From: an uncultured euryarchaeote
GTDB taxonomy: Archaea > Thermoplasmatota > Poseidoniia > Poseidoniales > Poseidoniaceae
Reading direction: 5' to 3'
DNA: 15,917 bases
Assembly (NCBI GenBank): GCA_937881505.1
Contig: CALGEM010000280.1
Coordinates: forward strand, 1 to 15,917
Position 1 is the stretch's first letter. Every line of letters starts with the position of its first letter. The notes beneath the pieces were generated by a model, which did no database searches, was not told the origin of the DNA, and was given only the letters and a program-made list of their open reading frames with translations. Shown here one piece after another: positions 7,146-14,469 of the stretch. The position numbers were made by a program, and so were the translations under genes.

Positions 7146-7649
7146 ATGCCGTCGTTACTGTGTGACCTTGGGGTGGCAGCCAGGGTTGTTCAAGATGGCA
7201 AAATTCTCCTTGTTCAGGAAGCCTCTGGAACCTACCAAGGAAAATGGGGTCTGCCAAAAGGCCACGTTGACCCGGGAGAGAGTCCGGAAGCAGCCGCTCT
7301 GCGCGAACTCCACGAAGAAACGGGCTACTCGGGCTCTGTCATGGGGTTGGTGGGTGTTCGCACTGCGTTGCGTAAGGACCACCCAGCCGTCTTTTTGTGT
7401 TATGATGTTCATGTCGAAGGCCATCACCAACCCGCTTCCACCGACGAAATCTCATCCACGACGTGGTTCTCATTGACCGAACTCGGTGCTGTGGATTGGA
7501 TTTCAGAAACCATGCAGCAGTTGGCAGTAGATGGGTTGACCGACCGCATTGTTCTTCGGAATCACTCGGGTCTGACCCTTCGCAACTCGCCTTATGCGGT
7601 CTACCGCACCAGCTTGTCTTCTTCACTTCGCCCGGGGGGTGAGCGTTGA
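7146..7649 (+). CDS. Nudix hydrolase
   Basis: This 167-residue protein has a perfect Nudix box, G39-x5-E45-x7-REL-x-EE-x-G60-Y61, preceded by the usual GKWGLPKG strand. Nudix enzymes hydrolyse a nucleoside diphosphate linked to another group, using magnesium held by the box glutamates. The early strand (VAARVVQDGKILLVQEA) and the strand LCYDVHVEG after the box fit the fold. Specificity cannot be read from the sequence; candidates include diadenosine polyphosphates, ADP-ribose, NADH, oxidised nucleotides or flavin nucleotides. The start at 7146 is chosen because a TTGATATA box lies 30 nt upstream; the alternative ATG at 7137 would add only MQT. It is the first gene of a rightward operon, and its TGA shares a base with the photolyase ATG. 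Confidence 0.9.
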   Translation: MPSLLCDLGVAARVVQDGKILLVQEASGTYQGKWGLPKGHVDPGESPEAAALRELHEETGYSGSVMGLVGVRTALRKDHPAVFLCYDVHVEGHHQPASTDEISSTTWFSLTELGAVDWISETMQQLAVDGLTDRIVLRNHSGLTLRNSPYAVYRTSLSSSLRPGGER

Positions 7650-9193
7650 TGATTCCCAGCAGCCGTGTTCAAATTCATGGCGTACCCAACGAAAACGGCG
7701 ACGTGGTCGTCTATTGGATGACCACTGCACGTCGGGCGCAGTGGAACCACGCCCTCGAGCACGCCATTGGTCTAGCGGAAGAACACAACCTTCCCTTGGT
7801 GGTCATCGAGTGCCTTGCGCTTCAACACCGTTGGGCCAACGACAGAATCTCAACCTTTGTTCTCCAGGGTATGGTGGACAATCGAACCGCCTTTTCTGGT
7901 AGCAATGTAACCTACATTCCCTACGTGGAAACCAAGCGAAAGGAAGCATCGGGACTTCTCAAAGCATGGTTGGAACATGCCCGTGTTTGCGTGATCGATG
8001 ACTACCCGACCTACTATCCAAAACACGTGCTCGATATTGCGCTCTCGGTCATCCCGTGTGAAATCCACGTTGTTGATTCAAACGGATTCATGGCCATGCG
8101 AGCTCAAGGCAGGGATTTCTCCACGGCCTACTCTCTTCGCCGGCATTTGCACAAGACCATTCGCGAACACATGCACGAGTTCCCACATCGCCGGCCACTC
8201 GAATTGGCAACAAATCTTCCTGATTTTGACATGGCAGTGGCCAAAGCCATCTTTGCGCAAACAAATACACCGATGACGCCTTACGAGTTCCTCTGGCGAG
8301 TTTCCGAAGGTGGAGACATCGGCCGGGAGGCTCTTTCCACGCTCCGAATTGACCACGAGGTCCATCCTGTCATCGGGAAGCGTGGAGGCTATGTTGAAGG
8401 CCGACGCCGTTGGAAGGAATTCTTCGCTGACCGCCTGCAAGCCTATCATGAGAAGCGGAACGAACCTCAAGAGCGAGGGGCGAGCGGTCTTTCACCCTGG
8501 CTCCATTTTGGTCATGTCAGCGTCCATGCTATTTTGCACGACATCTTCACCCATCATCGGTGGGATGTGAGCATGGTCAACCCCCCCAACGACGGTCGTC
8601 GTCGAGGCTGGTGGGGCTTGCCCGAACCCGTTGAGGCGTTTCTTGACCAAATCATCACATGGCGAGACATCGGCTTCATCCATTGTGCCATGGTGGAGAA
8701 CCACACGGATTACGAATCGCTTCCTGAATGGGCAAAAACCACACTTGCCGAGCACGCCGATGACGAGCGGCCTTACCTCTACACGCTTGAGGAACTTGAA
8801 ACTGCTTCAACCCACGATCCGCTCTGGAACGCAGCTCAAAACCAACTTCGTCATGAGGGCATCATTCACAATTACCTCCGCATGTTGTGGGGTAAGAAAA
8901 TCCTCGAATGGTCACCAGACCCCGAAACGGCCATGGAATGGATGATTATTCTCAACGATAAATGGGCTCTTGATGGCCGTGACCCCAACTCCTACACCGG
9001 TATCGGATGGGTGATGGGCAAGTTTGACAGAGGCTGGACTGAACGAGCCGTGTACGGAAAGATTCGCTGCATGACAAGCGCCTCCACCGCTCGGAAATTC
9101 AAGACCAAGGGCTATGTTGAGAAATACAACGCTCTCAGCGAGCCCTCCACTGCTCTTGGCTCGGGCCCATCGTTCTATTCAGCCCATCAATGA
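7649..9193 (+). CDS. Class II CPD photolyase
   Basis: This 514-residue flavoprotein is expected to split cyclobutane pyrimidine dimers in DNA using light captured by FADH-. Class II traits run through the C-terminal half: SGLSPWLHFGHVS (279-291), THDPLWNAAQNQL leading to NYLRMLWGKKILEW (408-421), then LNDKWALDGRDPNSYTGIGW (435-454) and DRGWTERAVYGKIRCM. The N-terminal Rossmann-like antenna domain starts near VVVYWMTTARRAQWN, a typical class II opening. The ATG at 7649 overlaps the Nudix stop as TGATG and is preceded by GGGGGGTGAG; a TTG three bases earlier is in frame but less likely. A C7 run at about 8581 encodes Asn-Pro-Pro and does not break the frame. A cryptochrome-like signalling role is a minor alternative. 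It fits life in sunlit water. Confidence 0.92.
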   Translation: MIPSSRVQIHGVPNENGDVVVYWMTTARRAQWNHALEHAIGLAEEHNLPLVVIECLALQHRWANDRISTFVLQGMVDNRTAFSGSNVTYIPYVETKRKEASGLLKAWLEHARVCVIDDYPTYYPKHVLDIALSVIPCEIHVVDSNGFMAMRAQGRDFSTAYSLRRHLHKTIREHMHEFPHRRPLELATNLPDFDMAVAKAIFAQTNTPMTPYEFLWRVSEGGDIGREALSTLRIDHEVHPVIGKRGGYVEGRRRWKEFFADRLQAYHEKRNEPQERGASGLSPWLHFGHVSVHAILHDIFTHHRWDVSMVNPPNDGRRRGWWGLPEPVEAFLDQIITWRDIGFIHCAMVENHTDYESLPEWAKTTLAEHADDERPYLYTLEELETASTHDPLWNAAQNQLRHEGIIHNYLRMLWGKKILEWSPDPETAMEWMIILNDKWALDGRDPNSYTGIGWVMGKFDRGWTERAVYGKIRCMTSASTARKFKTKGYVEKYNALSEPSTALGSGPSFYSAHQ

Positions 9194-9202
9194 GGATTTT
9201 TC

Positions 9203-10600
9203 ATGCCCGTCTACCAACACGTTGCCGCTTACGATGCAGCAGTGGAGGATGTTTGGGCGTGGTACGACAGCCCCGGAGCCTTCCGCCGCATCATGCCCGA
9301 ATGGGAAGGCATCCGACCAATCCAAGCAGGCGCTCTTGTGAACGACGCCAAGACAAAATTTCGTGTTCAACTTGGGCCGCTCCGTCCCATGTGGGTCGCT
9401 CGTCATTACGATGTGGTTCCCGGGGAGGTGTTCAATGACGTGATGGAGAAAGGCCCGTTTGGGGCTTGGGATCATGAGCACCGCTTTGTTTCCACGGGAA
9501 GCGACACCAGCGAAATTCACGACACGATTCAGTGGAGACTGCCCTTTCATCCGCTGACCTTTTGGACAGCGCCCTTCACGGTGAAGGGCCGCATGAAACA
9601 GATGTTTGCTTACCGTACGCTTCGGGTGCAAGAAGACCTGAAGCGCATCGCCATGTACGCTGACCAACCCAAACAGAAGGTCCTCATCAGTGGTTCAACC
9701 GGCCTCATTGGCATGCAACTCACGGCCTTTCTCCAAGCAGCAGGACATGAGGTTGTCCGACTTGTCCGGCCCTCGACCAACTTGCCCTCGGATGTCCAGC
9801 ATGAGGCTTGTGTGGTTTGGAACGACCAAACGGGTGAGGTTTTGGAGGGGAGCATGGAAGGCTTTGACACGGTCATTCACCTCGCTGGTGCTGGGATCGG
9901 TGATAAGCGATGGAACGCCAAACGAAAAGCCATTATCGAGTCCAGCCGGACCGTGCCGACCAAGCAACTGGTGGACCACTTTACTCGGCTTGAACGACCA
10001 CCGAAGACCTTCTTGTGCGCATCAGCAGTGGGCATTTATGGCAACAGAGGTGAGGAAAAACTGACCGAGGATTCCTCGCCCGGCGAGAATTTCTTAGCTA
10101 CGACCTGCTTGAATTGGGAAGCCGCTGGAGCCGCCGCCAAAGAAGCAGGCATCCGAACGGCATGGATTCGCACCGGCATTGTCACGACACCGATGGGCGG
10201 TGCATTGCAAAAACTCCTCCTTCCCTCACAGCTCGGTGCAGGCGGTCCTGCAGGCGGTGGTCGTCAGTACTATTCTTGGATCTCCTTGGACGACCAAATC
10301 TACGCCACCTATCACCTGATGATGAACGATTCCTGTCAAGGCGCTTACAATTTCACGGCGCCCGAACCGGTCACGCAAAAGCAGTACGCCAAGGTATTGG
10401 GGCGCGTTTTGCGCCGTCCAGCCTTCGCACCTGCTCCCGGCTTTATGCTGAAATTGATGCTTGGAGAAATGGCGCAAGCCTTGGTGCTCGACGGCCAGCG
10501 GGTGTTCCCAAATCGCCTCCTTGAGAGCGGCTATGTGTTCCAGCACAGCGACCTCGAAAGTTGTCTTCGCCAATGCCTTGGAAAGCAGCGATTGGGCTGA
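9203..10600 (+). CDS. SRPBCC domain fused to TIGR01777-type NAD(P)-binding epimerase-like protein
   Basis: This is a 465-residue two-domain protein. Residues about 5-150 look like a SRPBCC/START-like ligand-binding domain (VAAYDAAVEDVWAWYDSPGAF at the start, then GPFGAWDHEHRF and the strand-rich IHDTIQWRLPF). From residue 159 a Rossmann fold begins with KVLISGSTGLIG (GxxGxxG at 164-170), followed by DTVIHLAGAGIGDKRW and FLCASAVGIYG. The C-terminal region about 408-457 (PAPGFMLKLMLGEMAQALVLDGQRV) matches the small C-terminal domain of the YfcH/TIGR01777 group (DUF1731-like). The classical YxxxK catalytic pair of short-chain dehydrogenases is not evident. The reaction of this family is not established to my knowledge. 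It starts nine bases after the photolyase with GAGGA overlapping the stop region, so it belongs to the same operon and may be involved in light or stress physiology (inferred). Confidence 0.87.
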   Translation: MPVYQHVAAYDAAVEDVWAWYDSPGAFRRIMPEWEGIRPIQAGALVNDAKTKFRVQLGPLRPMWVARHYDVVPGEVFNDVMEKGPFGAWDHEHRFVSTGSDTSEIHDTIQWRLPFHPLTFWTAPFTVKGRMKQMFAYRTLRVQEDLKRIAMYADQPKQKVLISGSTGLIGMQLTAFLQAAGHEVVRLVRPSTNLPSDVQHEACVVWNDQTGEVLEGSMEGFDTVIHLAGAGIGDKRWNAKRKAIIESSRTVPTKQLVDHFTRLERPPKTFLCASAVGIYGNRGEEKLTEDSSPGENFLATTCLNWEAAGAAAKEAGIRTAWIRTGIVTTPMGGALQKLLLPSQLGAGGPAGGGRQYYSWISLDDQIYATYHLMMNDSCQGAYNFTAPEPVTQKQYAKVLGRVLRRPAFAPAPGFMLKLMLGEMAQALVLDGQRVFPNRLLESGYVFQHSDLESCLRQCLGKQRLG

Positions 10601-10627
10601 AACCACGAGACAAGCGCAGGCGTTCGC

Positions 10628-10635
10628 TTGATAAT
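10628..10635 (+). promoter_or_regulatory. TATA-like box of the surface-protein operon
   Basis: TTGATAAT begins 28 nt before the ATG at 10656, inside the 55-base gap after the SDR gene. No Shine-Dalgarno sequence precedes the ATG, so a leaderless start is likely. The match is weaker than the ribA and crtI boxes. Confidence 0.45.
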
Positions 10636-10655
10636 CCGAATGCCCATCAGCGCTC

Positions 10656-13172
10656 ATGGCCGGTCGAGTCGCCATCGTGCTTTTCCTCGGCCTCGCGCTG
10701 CTCCATTTGCCCTTAGCCAGTGCTGATGACTCTCCTGCGAGCGCCAATGGGTTGACCGATGGTGTGTCGTCCAGTGGTTATGTTTGCGACCCCAACGGGT
10801 GTTCGCCGACCGACAAACGAGACTATTGGAAAATTCAAGGAAAAATGGGCGACATTGTACAAGTCACGTTCTCTGGAAGCATGAGCAATGCGGCGTGGTG
10901 GTGCCCCGGCGATGGATGGGAGGGCACGTTCACCATGGGCTCTGTTTCGCAGAACGTGGATGATGGCTCACCCACGTCCACGCTTTCAACCACGCTTTCT
11001 ACAGCGGGTGAAATCCTCCTCAAGGTCGAGGGCAAAGATTCGTGGTGCCATGACGGGTTTGATTACACGCTCACGCCCTCCATCGACAAGACCAACCGAG
11101 ATTCGGACGAAGACGGCTTTATCGACACCGAAGATGACTGCACCTTCCTGGTGGGAACCTCCACCAACGACCGCAAAGGTTGCACCGATTCCGACGGAGA
11201 TGGCTGGTCGGACCCTGACAGTGGATGGGGCGTTCAAAACGGCGCAGATGCCTTTGCAAGTGAATCCTCACAATGGTTGGATTCCGATAACGATGGCTAC
11301 GGCGACAACCTTGAGGGCTACCAGGGCGACCACTGTCAATTCAGCCGAGGCTACTCCACCTCTGACCGTTTTGGTTGCGTGGATTCCGACGGTGATTCCT
11401 ATTCTGACCCCGATCCTGGCGGCTTGAACGGCTACGAGGCTTGGTTTGCCCACCCCGCTGGGAAGGCCGACGCCTTCGCTTACGACGCCTCGCAGTGGAA
11501 CGACACCGATGAGGACGGCTTTGGGGATAATTGGGATGATCCTTCCCTCAACGATACCCGATTGCTTTGGGAGATTGGGGAATTTGTCGACAATGCGACG
11601 CAACCTGATGCCTGCCCCTTCATCCGAGGCTTCTCTACAGCCGACCGCTACGGTTGCGTTGACACCGATATGGACACCTACTCCGACGGTGATGAAAATT
11701 GGACCATTGACAACGGCTCCGATGCCTTCCCGCTCGAGCCCACCCAGTGGTTGGACACCGACCGAGATGGCTGGGGCGATAACCAAACCATCGGCGCACA
11801 GCGAATCGATGATTTCCCCTTCAATCCGACGCAATGGCGCGACACCGATGGTGATGGCTGGGGCGACAATCAAACCTACGGCGCCACCCAAATCGATGAC
11901 TTCCCCTTCGTCCCCTCGCAGTTCAGGGACTCCGATGGTGATGGATACGGTGACAATCTCACCGGCTTTGAGGGGGATGTCTGCGTAGATTCAACCCCCG
12001 AAGAGGTCGATTCTGGATGGATCAGCCGATTTGACCGCTTGGGCTGCCGAGACGTTGACCGGGACGGCTTTTCAGACCCGACAGAACTCTGGATTGCCCA
12101 TCCTTCGGGCTTTGCCGATGCCTTCCCAGACGACCCCTCTCAATGGCACGACACCGATGGGGACGGTTATGGCGACAACGAGGAGTATTTCGACGGTCAA
12201 ACATGGAGGGCATCCTATCGTTCGGATGGTTGCCGCACCACCATGGGTGAATCCACGTTTGACCGCTGGGGCTGTCCCGATGCTGATGGCGATGGATGGT
12301 CCGACCCAACCTCCTATTGGTTGGCCAGCCCGGGTGGATCGGGCGATGCTTGGCCCGATGACCCAACTCAATGGCATGATTCCGACGGTGATGGCCGAGG
12401 CGACAACCCCAGAGGAACCACGGCCGATGTTTGCCCGTCGGTTGCTGGCACTTCAGTGGGTCCCTCCGCTGGCGGCGACCGCTGGGGCTGTAAGGACACC
12501 GACGGCGATGGTTGGTCGGACCTCGGTGATGCCTTCATTCACGAGCCAACGCAATGGCGAGATTCCGACGGTGATGGTTTCGGAGACCGTCTGGCCGGTC
12601 ATCAAGGTGATGCGTGCCCTGAGATGCGTGGGACCTCACTCTTGGACCGATTGGGCTGTCGCGACACCGATGGCGATGGTTGGTCTGACCCGACCGATGC
12701 TTGGCCCGCCCATCCATTTGGCATGGGCGACGCCTTCCCCACAGAGTCCCTTCAATGGATGGATTCCGATGAAGACGGGTTTGGTGACCTTCCGCTGGGT
12801 GCTTTCCGAGACGACTGTCCAAACGAGGCAGGGTCCTCGACGAGAGACGTTCAAGGATGTCCCGACCAAAACGGAGACGGTTGGTCCGATACCTATGGTG
12901 AATTTGCTGCTGCCATCGCCATCATGGGTGAAGACCCCGCCGCATCATGGTTGACTTATGCGGTCATCAGCACTGGCTTCCTGCTCGGGGCCATCGCCGC
13001 CTTCTTCGTGCGCGGTAGTCGGCGCCGAAGCGCCATGTTTGAGCAATTGATGCAAGAGAAGGAAACCGAACTCATGAACGCCCCGGGTATCGGCGAAACG
13101 GTTCCTGAACTGATTCCTTTGGACCAATTACCGCCCTTGCCTGCAGCCACGGAAGGTGATGCCGATGCGTGA
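10656..13172 (+). CDS. Large calcium-repeat surface protein (thrombospondin type 3-like) with C-terminal membrane anchor
   Basis: This 838-residue protein begins with a signal peptide (about 1-23, hydrophobic VAIVLFLGLALLHLPLASA). Residues about 24-145 form a beta-rich domain resembling bacterial pre-peptidase C-terminal (PPC) domains (RDYWKIQGKMGDIVQVTF, later AGEILLKVEG). Residues 147-745 are repeats with DxDxDG calcium loops. Two kinds mostly alternate: type A, DRxGCxDxDGDGWSDP, and type B, DAFPxxPxQWxDxDGDGxGDN. I count eight A, nine B and one initial copy. A transmembrane helix (about 765-785) is followed by RGSRRR and a short acidic tail inside the cell. Each A repeat has one cysteine that pairs in spacing with a preceding DxC cysteine. 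It is likely a rigid, calcium-dependent envelope or adhesion rod. It is first of three overlapping or adjacent genes. The precise role is unknown. Confidence 0.85.
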   Translation: MAGRVAIVLFLGLALLHLPLASADDSPASANGLTDGVSSSGYVCDPNGCSPTDKRDYWKIQGKMGDIVQVTFSGSMSNAAWWCPGDGWEGTFTMGSVSQNVDDGSPTSTLSTTLSTAGEILLKVEGKDSWCHDGFDYTLTPSIDKTNRDSDEDGFIDTEDDCTFLVGTSTNDRKGCTDSDGDGWSDPDSGWGVQNGADAFASESSQWLDSDNDGYGDNLEGYQGDHCQFSRGYSTSDRFGCVDSDGDSYSDPDPGGLNGYEAWFAHPAGKADAFAYDASQWNDTDEDGFGDNWDDPSLNDTRLLWEIGEFVDNATQPDACPFIRGFSTADRYGCVDTDMDTYSDGDENWTIDNGSDAFPLEPTQWLDTDRDGWGDNQTIGAQRIDDFPFNPTQWRDTDGDGWGDNQTYGATQIDDFPFVPSQFRDSDGDGYGDNLTGFEGDVCVDSTPEEVDSGWISRFDRLGCRDVDRDGFSDPTELWIAHPSGFADAFPDDPSQWHDTDGDGYGDNEEYFDGQTWRASYRSDGCRTTMGESTFDRWGCPDADGDGWSDPTSYWLASPGGSGDAWPDDPTQWHDSDGDGRGDNPRGTTADVCPSVAGTSVGPSAGGDRWGCKDTDGDGWSDLGDAFIHEPTQWRDSDGDGFGDRLAGHQGDACPEMRGTSLLDRLGCRDTDGDGWSDPTDAWPAHPFGMGDAFPTESLQWMDSDEDGFGDLPLGAFRDDCPNEAGSSTRDVQGCPDQNGDGWSDTYGEFAAAIAIMGEDPAASWLTYAVISTGFLLGAIAAFFVRGSRRRSAMFEQLMQEKETELMNAPGIGETVPELIPLDQLPPLPAATEGDADA
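11094..12890 (+). repeat. Calcium-loop repeat region of the surface protein gene
   Basis: Degenerate in-frame repeats encode residues 147-745. The common composite unit is about 65-70 residues: a GC-containing A loop, a linker, a QW-containing B loop, then a D-C-P segment. Conservation is strongest at the protein level, with many synonymous changes, so these are old coding repeats rather than recent DNA duplications, apart from the 87-base pair inside it. Confidence 0.8.
11751..11924 (+). repeat. Tandem 87-base repeat (two copies) within the surface protein gene
   Basis: Copies at 11751-11837 and 11838-11924 encode 29-residue units (residues 366-394 and 395-423) sharing GWGDNQT, the IDDFPF segment and a PxQW/F end. 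They insert extra B-type loops without an A-type loop, which breaks the A/B alternation and suggests a local duplication. Confidence 0.75.
13154..13160 (+). promoter_or_regulatory. Shine-Dalgarno site of the Ig-like membrane protein gene
   Basis: AGGTGAT lies within the end of the calcium-repeat protein gene, four bases before the ATG at 13165. Its position rules against the ATG at 13159, whose first two bases it covers, and implies coupled translation. Confidence 0.55.
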
Positions 13173-14469
13173 GTTCACCAAGCGTCTGCCAACGGTCCTC
13201 GTCGTCCTCCTGATGGTTTGCCTGTTGTTGCCCTTGCCGGCCGGTGCTGAAATGAGTACGGAGGAGCAACTGGCCGAGGAAGGCTTGACCTTGCTCGCGT
13301 TGCGAAACGATACCATCGACACCAACCAAGACGGCGATATCGACGCTGTTCGGGTCGTGGTCGTCCTCAATTCAACCGCTGCTTCCAACGACCTGATCGT
13401 CAAGTTGCGAGGCCTGCACAAGGAGCGAGAAGTCCTTGAGACGCAGGAAATTTCCTTCCAAGGACAAACCAACATCACGCTCGTCTACGATGCATGGTCA
13501 AAGGGTGAGCACGTCCTTCGCCTGGATTTCTTTGACGAAAACGGAGACTTCATCGCTTCCTACCCGCTTCCAACCTTCATGCTCACGCCCGCGCTGGACG
13601 TACCACGGGTGGCGCTTCAGCTCAATGCAGGTGACGGACTTCAAACGGGTGAGACCTGTGAGGTTGTGCGCGAATTTGCTGACGAAACAGGCCCCCGTTA
13701 CGGTGAAACAGGCGTCCGAACATTCACCGGCGCCCCCTTCAGCGTCTTGGATACTCACGGAGTATTGGATTGTTCATCGTGGCCGGCCGGTGCGTACGAA
13801 CTCAAGGAAACCTACCGAAACGGGCTCGGTCAAACCGCCGAGACCACGTTGAATTTCACCATCAACAACCGACCTGCACCGGATTTCTCGCTATCTGTTT
13901 CGGGCCATCAAAACGCCACCGACACGCCTTGCATGGTGCGTATGTTGCTTGATGATGGACGCTCCGAAGCGGGGTTGACCAAGATTTGGTCGCTGAAGGG
14001 CCAGGTCATCGAAGGGGCGAACGGGAGCAGCTTTGATTGCTCAGCACTTCCAGCCGGGGCGCACCTCATCACCCTCGAGGTCGTGACCGAGAAGATGATC
14101 TCCTCCACCGAAGGTGCTAACCTCATTCGCCTTCCTGCAGCCGATTTGACGGCCAACGAGACCGCAAGTCTTCCCTCTTCATCGCTTGGCATGGACACGC
14201 CAACGGAATCCGTTGGCTGGCTCTCCATTGGCGTCTTGGCGCTGTTTGTTTCCATTGTGGTCTTTGTCGTCTTGGTGCGAAATAAGGAGCCTGATGCCCT
14301 TGAACTTCCCTCCATTGGACCCACGCCTCAGGTGTTGGCCGATGGTTCCCCCGACACCCAAGGTCTGCCGACCACCCTCGACGACCAAGGCGTGCTGTGG
14401 CGTCAACACCCCGGTGGTGAGGTTGATTGGTGGGACCAAGAGTGGAGCGTTTGGCACAGGTGGGAATAG
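13165..14469 (+). CDS. Type I membrane protein with two Ig-like domains and tryptophan-rich cytoplasmic tail
   Basis: I do not recognise a named family for this 434-residue protein. It has a signal peptide (about 1-28, VLVVLLMVCLLLPLPAGA), a possible calcium loop DTNQDGDID (52-60), and an extracellular part with six N-x-S/T sequons. It also has a transmembrane helix (about 350-372) and a 62-residue inner tail. Two tandem beta-sandwich units each hold one cysteine pair (C165-C203 and C256-C292). They end in matching motifs, DCSSWPAGAY and DCSALPAGAH, suggesting duplicated Ig/PKD-like domains. The tail ends in a tryptophan-dense stretch (412-433, six tryptophans, WRQHPGGEVDWWDQEWSVWH). I choose the ATG at 13165 because AGGTGAT lies four bases upstream; it overlaps the previous gene by eight bases. 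GTG 13156 and ATG 13159 are alternatives. It is probably a partner of the calcium-repeat protein in the envelope. Confidence 0.78.
   Translation: MREFTKRLPTVLVVLLMVCLLLPLPAGAEMSTEEQLAEEGLTLLALRNDTIDTNQDGDIDAVRVVVVLNSTAASNDLIVKLRGLHKEREVLETQEISFQGQTNITLVYDAWSKGEHVLRLDFFDENGDFIASYPLPTFMLTPALDVPRVALQLNAGDGLQTGETCEVVREFADETGPRYGETGVRTFTGAPFSVLDTHGVLDCSSWPAGAYELKETYRNGLGQTAETTLNFTINNRPAPDFSLSVSGHQNATDTPCMVRMLLDDGRSEAGLTKIWSLKGQVIEGANGSSFDCSALPAGAHLITLEVVTEKMISSTEGANLIRLPAADLTANETASLPSSSLGMDTPTESVGWLSIGVLALFVSIVVFVVLVRNKEPDALELPSIGPTPQVLADGSPDTQGLPTTLDDQGVLWRQHPGGEVDWWDQEWSVWHRWE

Noticed and set aside
7051..7257. 69-codon N-terminal extension of the ribA frame
   Set aside because: It has no family similarity, is rich in improbable sequence, crosses the TATA box and overlaps the divergent Nudix gene. 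The ATG at 7050 fits both promoter spacing and RibA length.
8581..8587. C7 homopolymer as a possible frameshift in the photolyase
   Set aside because: The frame is continuous through it and conserved class II motifs follow in the same frame.
10601..10655. Terminator after the SDR gene
   Set aside because: No T-run or hairpin is visible in the gap, so read-through into the surface-protein operon cannot be excluded.
11094..12890. CRISPR-like or minisatellite array
   Set aside because: The repetition is in-frame protein repeats with synonymous divergence and variable unit length, without uniform spacers.
12031..12954. 307-codon open frame on the + strand, and a 207-codon frame at 11268-11891 on the - strand
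   Set aside because: Both arise from the repetitive GAC/GAT-rich coding of the calcium repeats; low complexity and no independent start signals.
13156..13161. GTG 13156 or ATG 13159 as start of the Ig-like protein
   Set aside because: Both fall within the AGGTGAT ribosome binding site; the ATG at 13165 has the proper spacing.
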